A DNA stretch of 5,146 bases from Pseudomonadota bacterium (lineage in GTDB: Bacteria; Pseudomonadota; Gammaproteobacteria; Acidithiobacillales; Acidithiobacillaceae), in assembly GCA_021840785.1 (NCBI GenBank), contig JAKBXD010000142.1:1-5146 (forward strand), written 5' to 3'. Positions 4,887 through 5,146 of the stretch are shown here, piece by piece. Under the pieces are notes generated by a model. That model had not been told where the DNA came from and did no database searches. It worked only from the letters and a program-made list of their open reading frames with translations. A program made the position numbers and the translations under genes. How positions within the stretch are numbered: position 1 is the stretch's first letter; the number at the start of each line of letters is the position of its first letter.

Positions 4887-4979
4887 ATGATGGCCCACGG
4901 GCATGGACATAAACGGGATTGCAAATGCGGATTTTGTCGAAAAAGCACCCGCTATACCAAGAAAAAGAAGCGTCGATAA
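4887..4979 (+). CDS. Tiny basic His/Cys protein of unknown function, 29-30 aa
   Basis: The protein begins MMAHGHGHKRDCKCGFC, then has a short linker and ends KKKKRR. The HGHGH run (residues 4-8) and C-x-C-x2-C (Cys12, 14, 17) could bind a metal ion, and the basic tail could bind nucleic acid or another polyanion; this is inference from composition. GAAGGAGGG (4874-4882) lies 4 nt before the first ATG and 7 nt before the second (4890), so the 29-aa form starting MAHGHGH is slightly favoured. The same 3' end survives at 2889-2912 beside the IS, showing that the gene was present twice. Its stop is followed directly by another AAGGAGG and the membrane-protein frame. Duplication with the reading frame kept at the tail supports real coding. 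Confidence 0.6.
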   Translation: MMAHGHGHKRDCKCGFCRKSTRYTKKKKRR

Positions 4980-5146
4980 GGAGGCAGTGCGGTTAACGAG
5001 AAACTCATCTACGCCATGATCTTGGCCGTGCTGGCCATGATTTTGGCGTCATTTGGGGGGCCGAGCGGGGCGCGGCCAAAGAGCGCCGATCCCAAGAAAA
5101 CCAGCGACTGGAGGAACGCTCCGGGGCATTTGAGCGCAAGATGGGG
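4956..5146 (+). repeat. Direct repeat copy B, partner of 2889-3058
   Basis: This copy begins within the small basic gene and runs to the window end, 2067-2088 bp from copy A. It is the longer form: it has an extra 21-bp unit (5016-5036) that resembles the next 21 bp, so ATGATCTTGGCC is followed by ATGATTTTGGCG. Copy A probably lost this unit by slippage, or copy B gained it. By analogy with copy A, another LysM-type gene may follow outside the window. Confidence 0.85.
4992..5146 (+). CDS. Possible small membrane protein, no normal start codon, partial
   Basis: AAGGAGG (4978-4984) is ideally spaced (7 nt) to GTT at 4992, which opens the frame V-N-E-K-L-I-Y-A-M-I-L-A-V-L-A-M-I-L-A-S followed by FGG. 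That is a good single transmembrane segment. GTT is not a usual start; the first ATG is 5016, with no ribosome binding site. In the same frame the sequence continues GPSGARPKSADPKK and is open to the edge. After the six G at 5055-5060, a -1 shift would instead give AERGAAKERR and later RLEERSGAFERKMG, a more natural coiled-coil-like follow-on. The frame directly follows the stop of the previous gene and is in phase with it. It could be a broken gene, a gene with an unusual start, or not coding. The family is unknown. Confidence 0.35.

Overview
The window is bacterial accessory DNA: an insertion sequence on the left (about 107-2892) and a cluster of small, mostly unrecognised genes on the right (about 2889-5146). 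No rRNA, tRNA, CRISPR array or replication origin was seen. The host genes carry very strong AAGGAGG-type ribosome binding sites at good spacing. Together with the moderately GC-rich sequence this suggests a Gram-positive, Bacillota-like host, but that is an inference from few signals and no species can be named.

Left part. Positions 1-106 hold a broken piece of an IS3-family OrfB transposase (minus strand) that runs off the window edge. It is cut by a complete IS21-family element with imperfect 38-bp terminal inverted repeats (107-144 and 2855-2892). The element has istA (DDE transposase) and istB (AAA+ helper ATPase), both on the minus strand and joined by an ATGA stop/start overlap. Its right end has TGGCCA motifs every 22-23 bp. 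About 380 bp at its left end is non-coding and holds two hairpins. The two flanks share no target-site duplication and look unrelated, so the copy probably took part in a deletion or rearrangement after insertion.

Right part. Just past the IS lie the last codons of a tiny basic protein. An intact homologue sits 2.07 kb away at 4887-4979. The tail and the roughly 150-190 bp after it are a direct repeat (2889-3058 and 4956-5146) whose last 113 bp are identical except for one base. The repeat seems to carry a small membrane-protein reading frame that lacks a normal start codon and may need a frameshift in a run of six G. Copy A leads into an intact 131-aa protein with one LysM domain (3084-3479).

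Tail to tail with the LysM gene, sharing a TTAA at the stops, are two tandem minus-strand paralogues (3476-3865 and 3947-4357). They encode small N-terminally anchored proteins with a proline-rich linker and a Trp/Tyr/Pro-rich C-terminal domain I do not recognise. Their first 39 coding bases and the 36 bp upstream are almost identical at DNA level, while the rest has diverged strongly. To the right, after 370 bp of mostly empty sequence, tightly packed plus-strand micro-genes (35 aa, and 29 or 30 aa) lead into repeat copy B.

The right half is best read as a duplicated cassette of very small basic, membrane and LysM proteins plus a tandem pair of anchored proteins, partly broken by the IS21 element. 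A cell-envelope or spore-surface role is possible from the LysM domain and the membrane anchors, but the sequence does not prove it.
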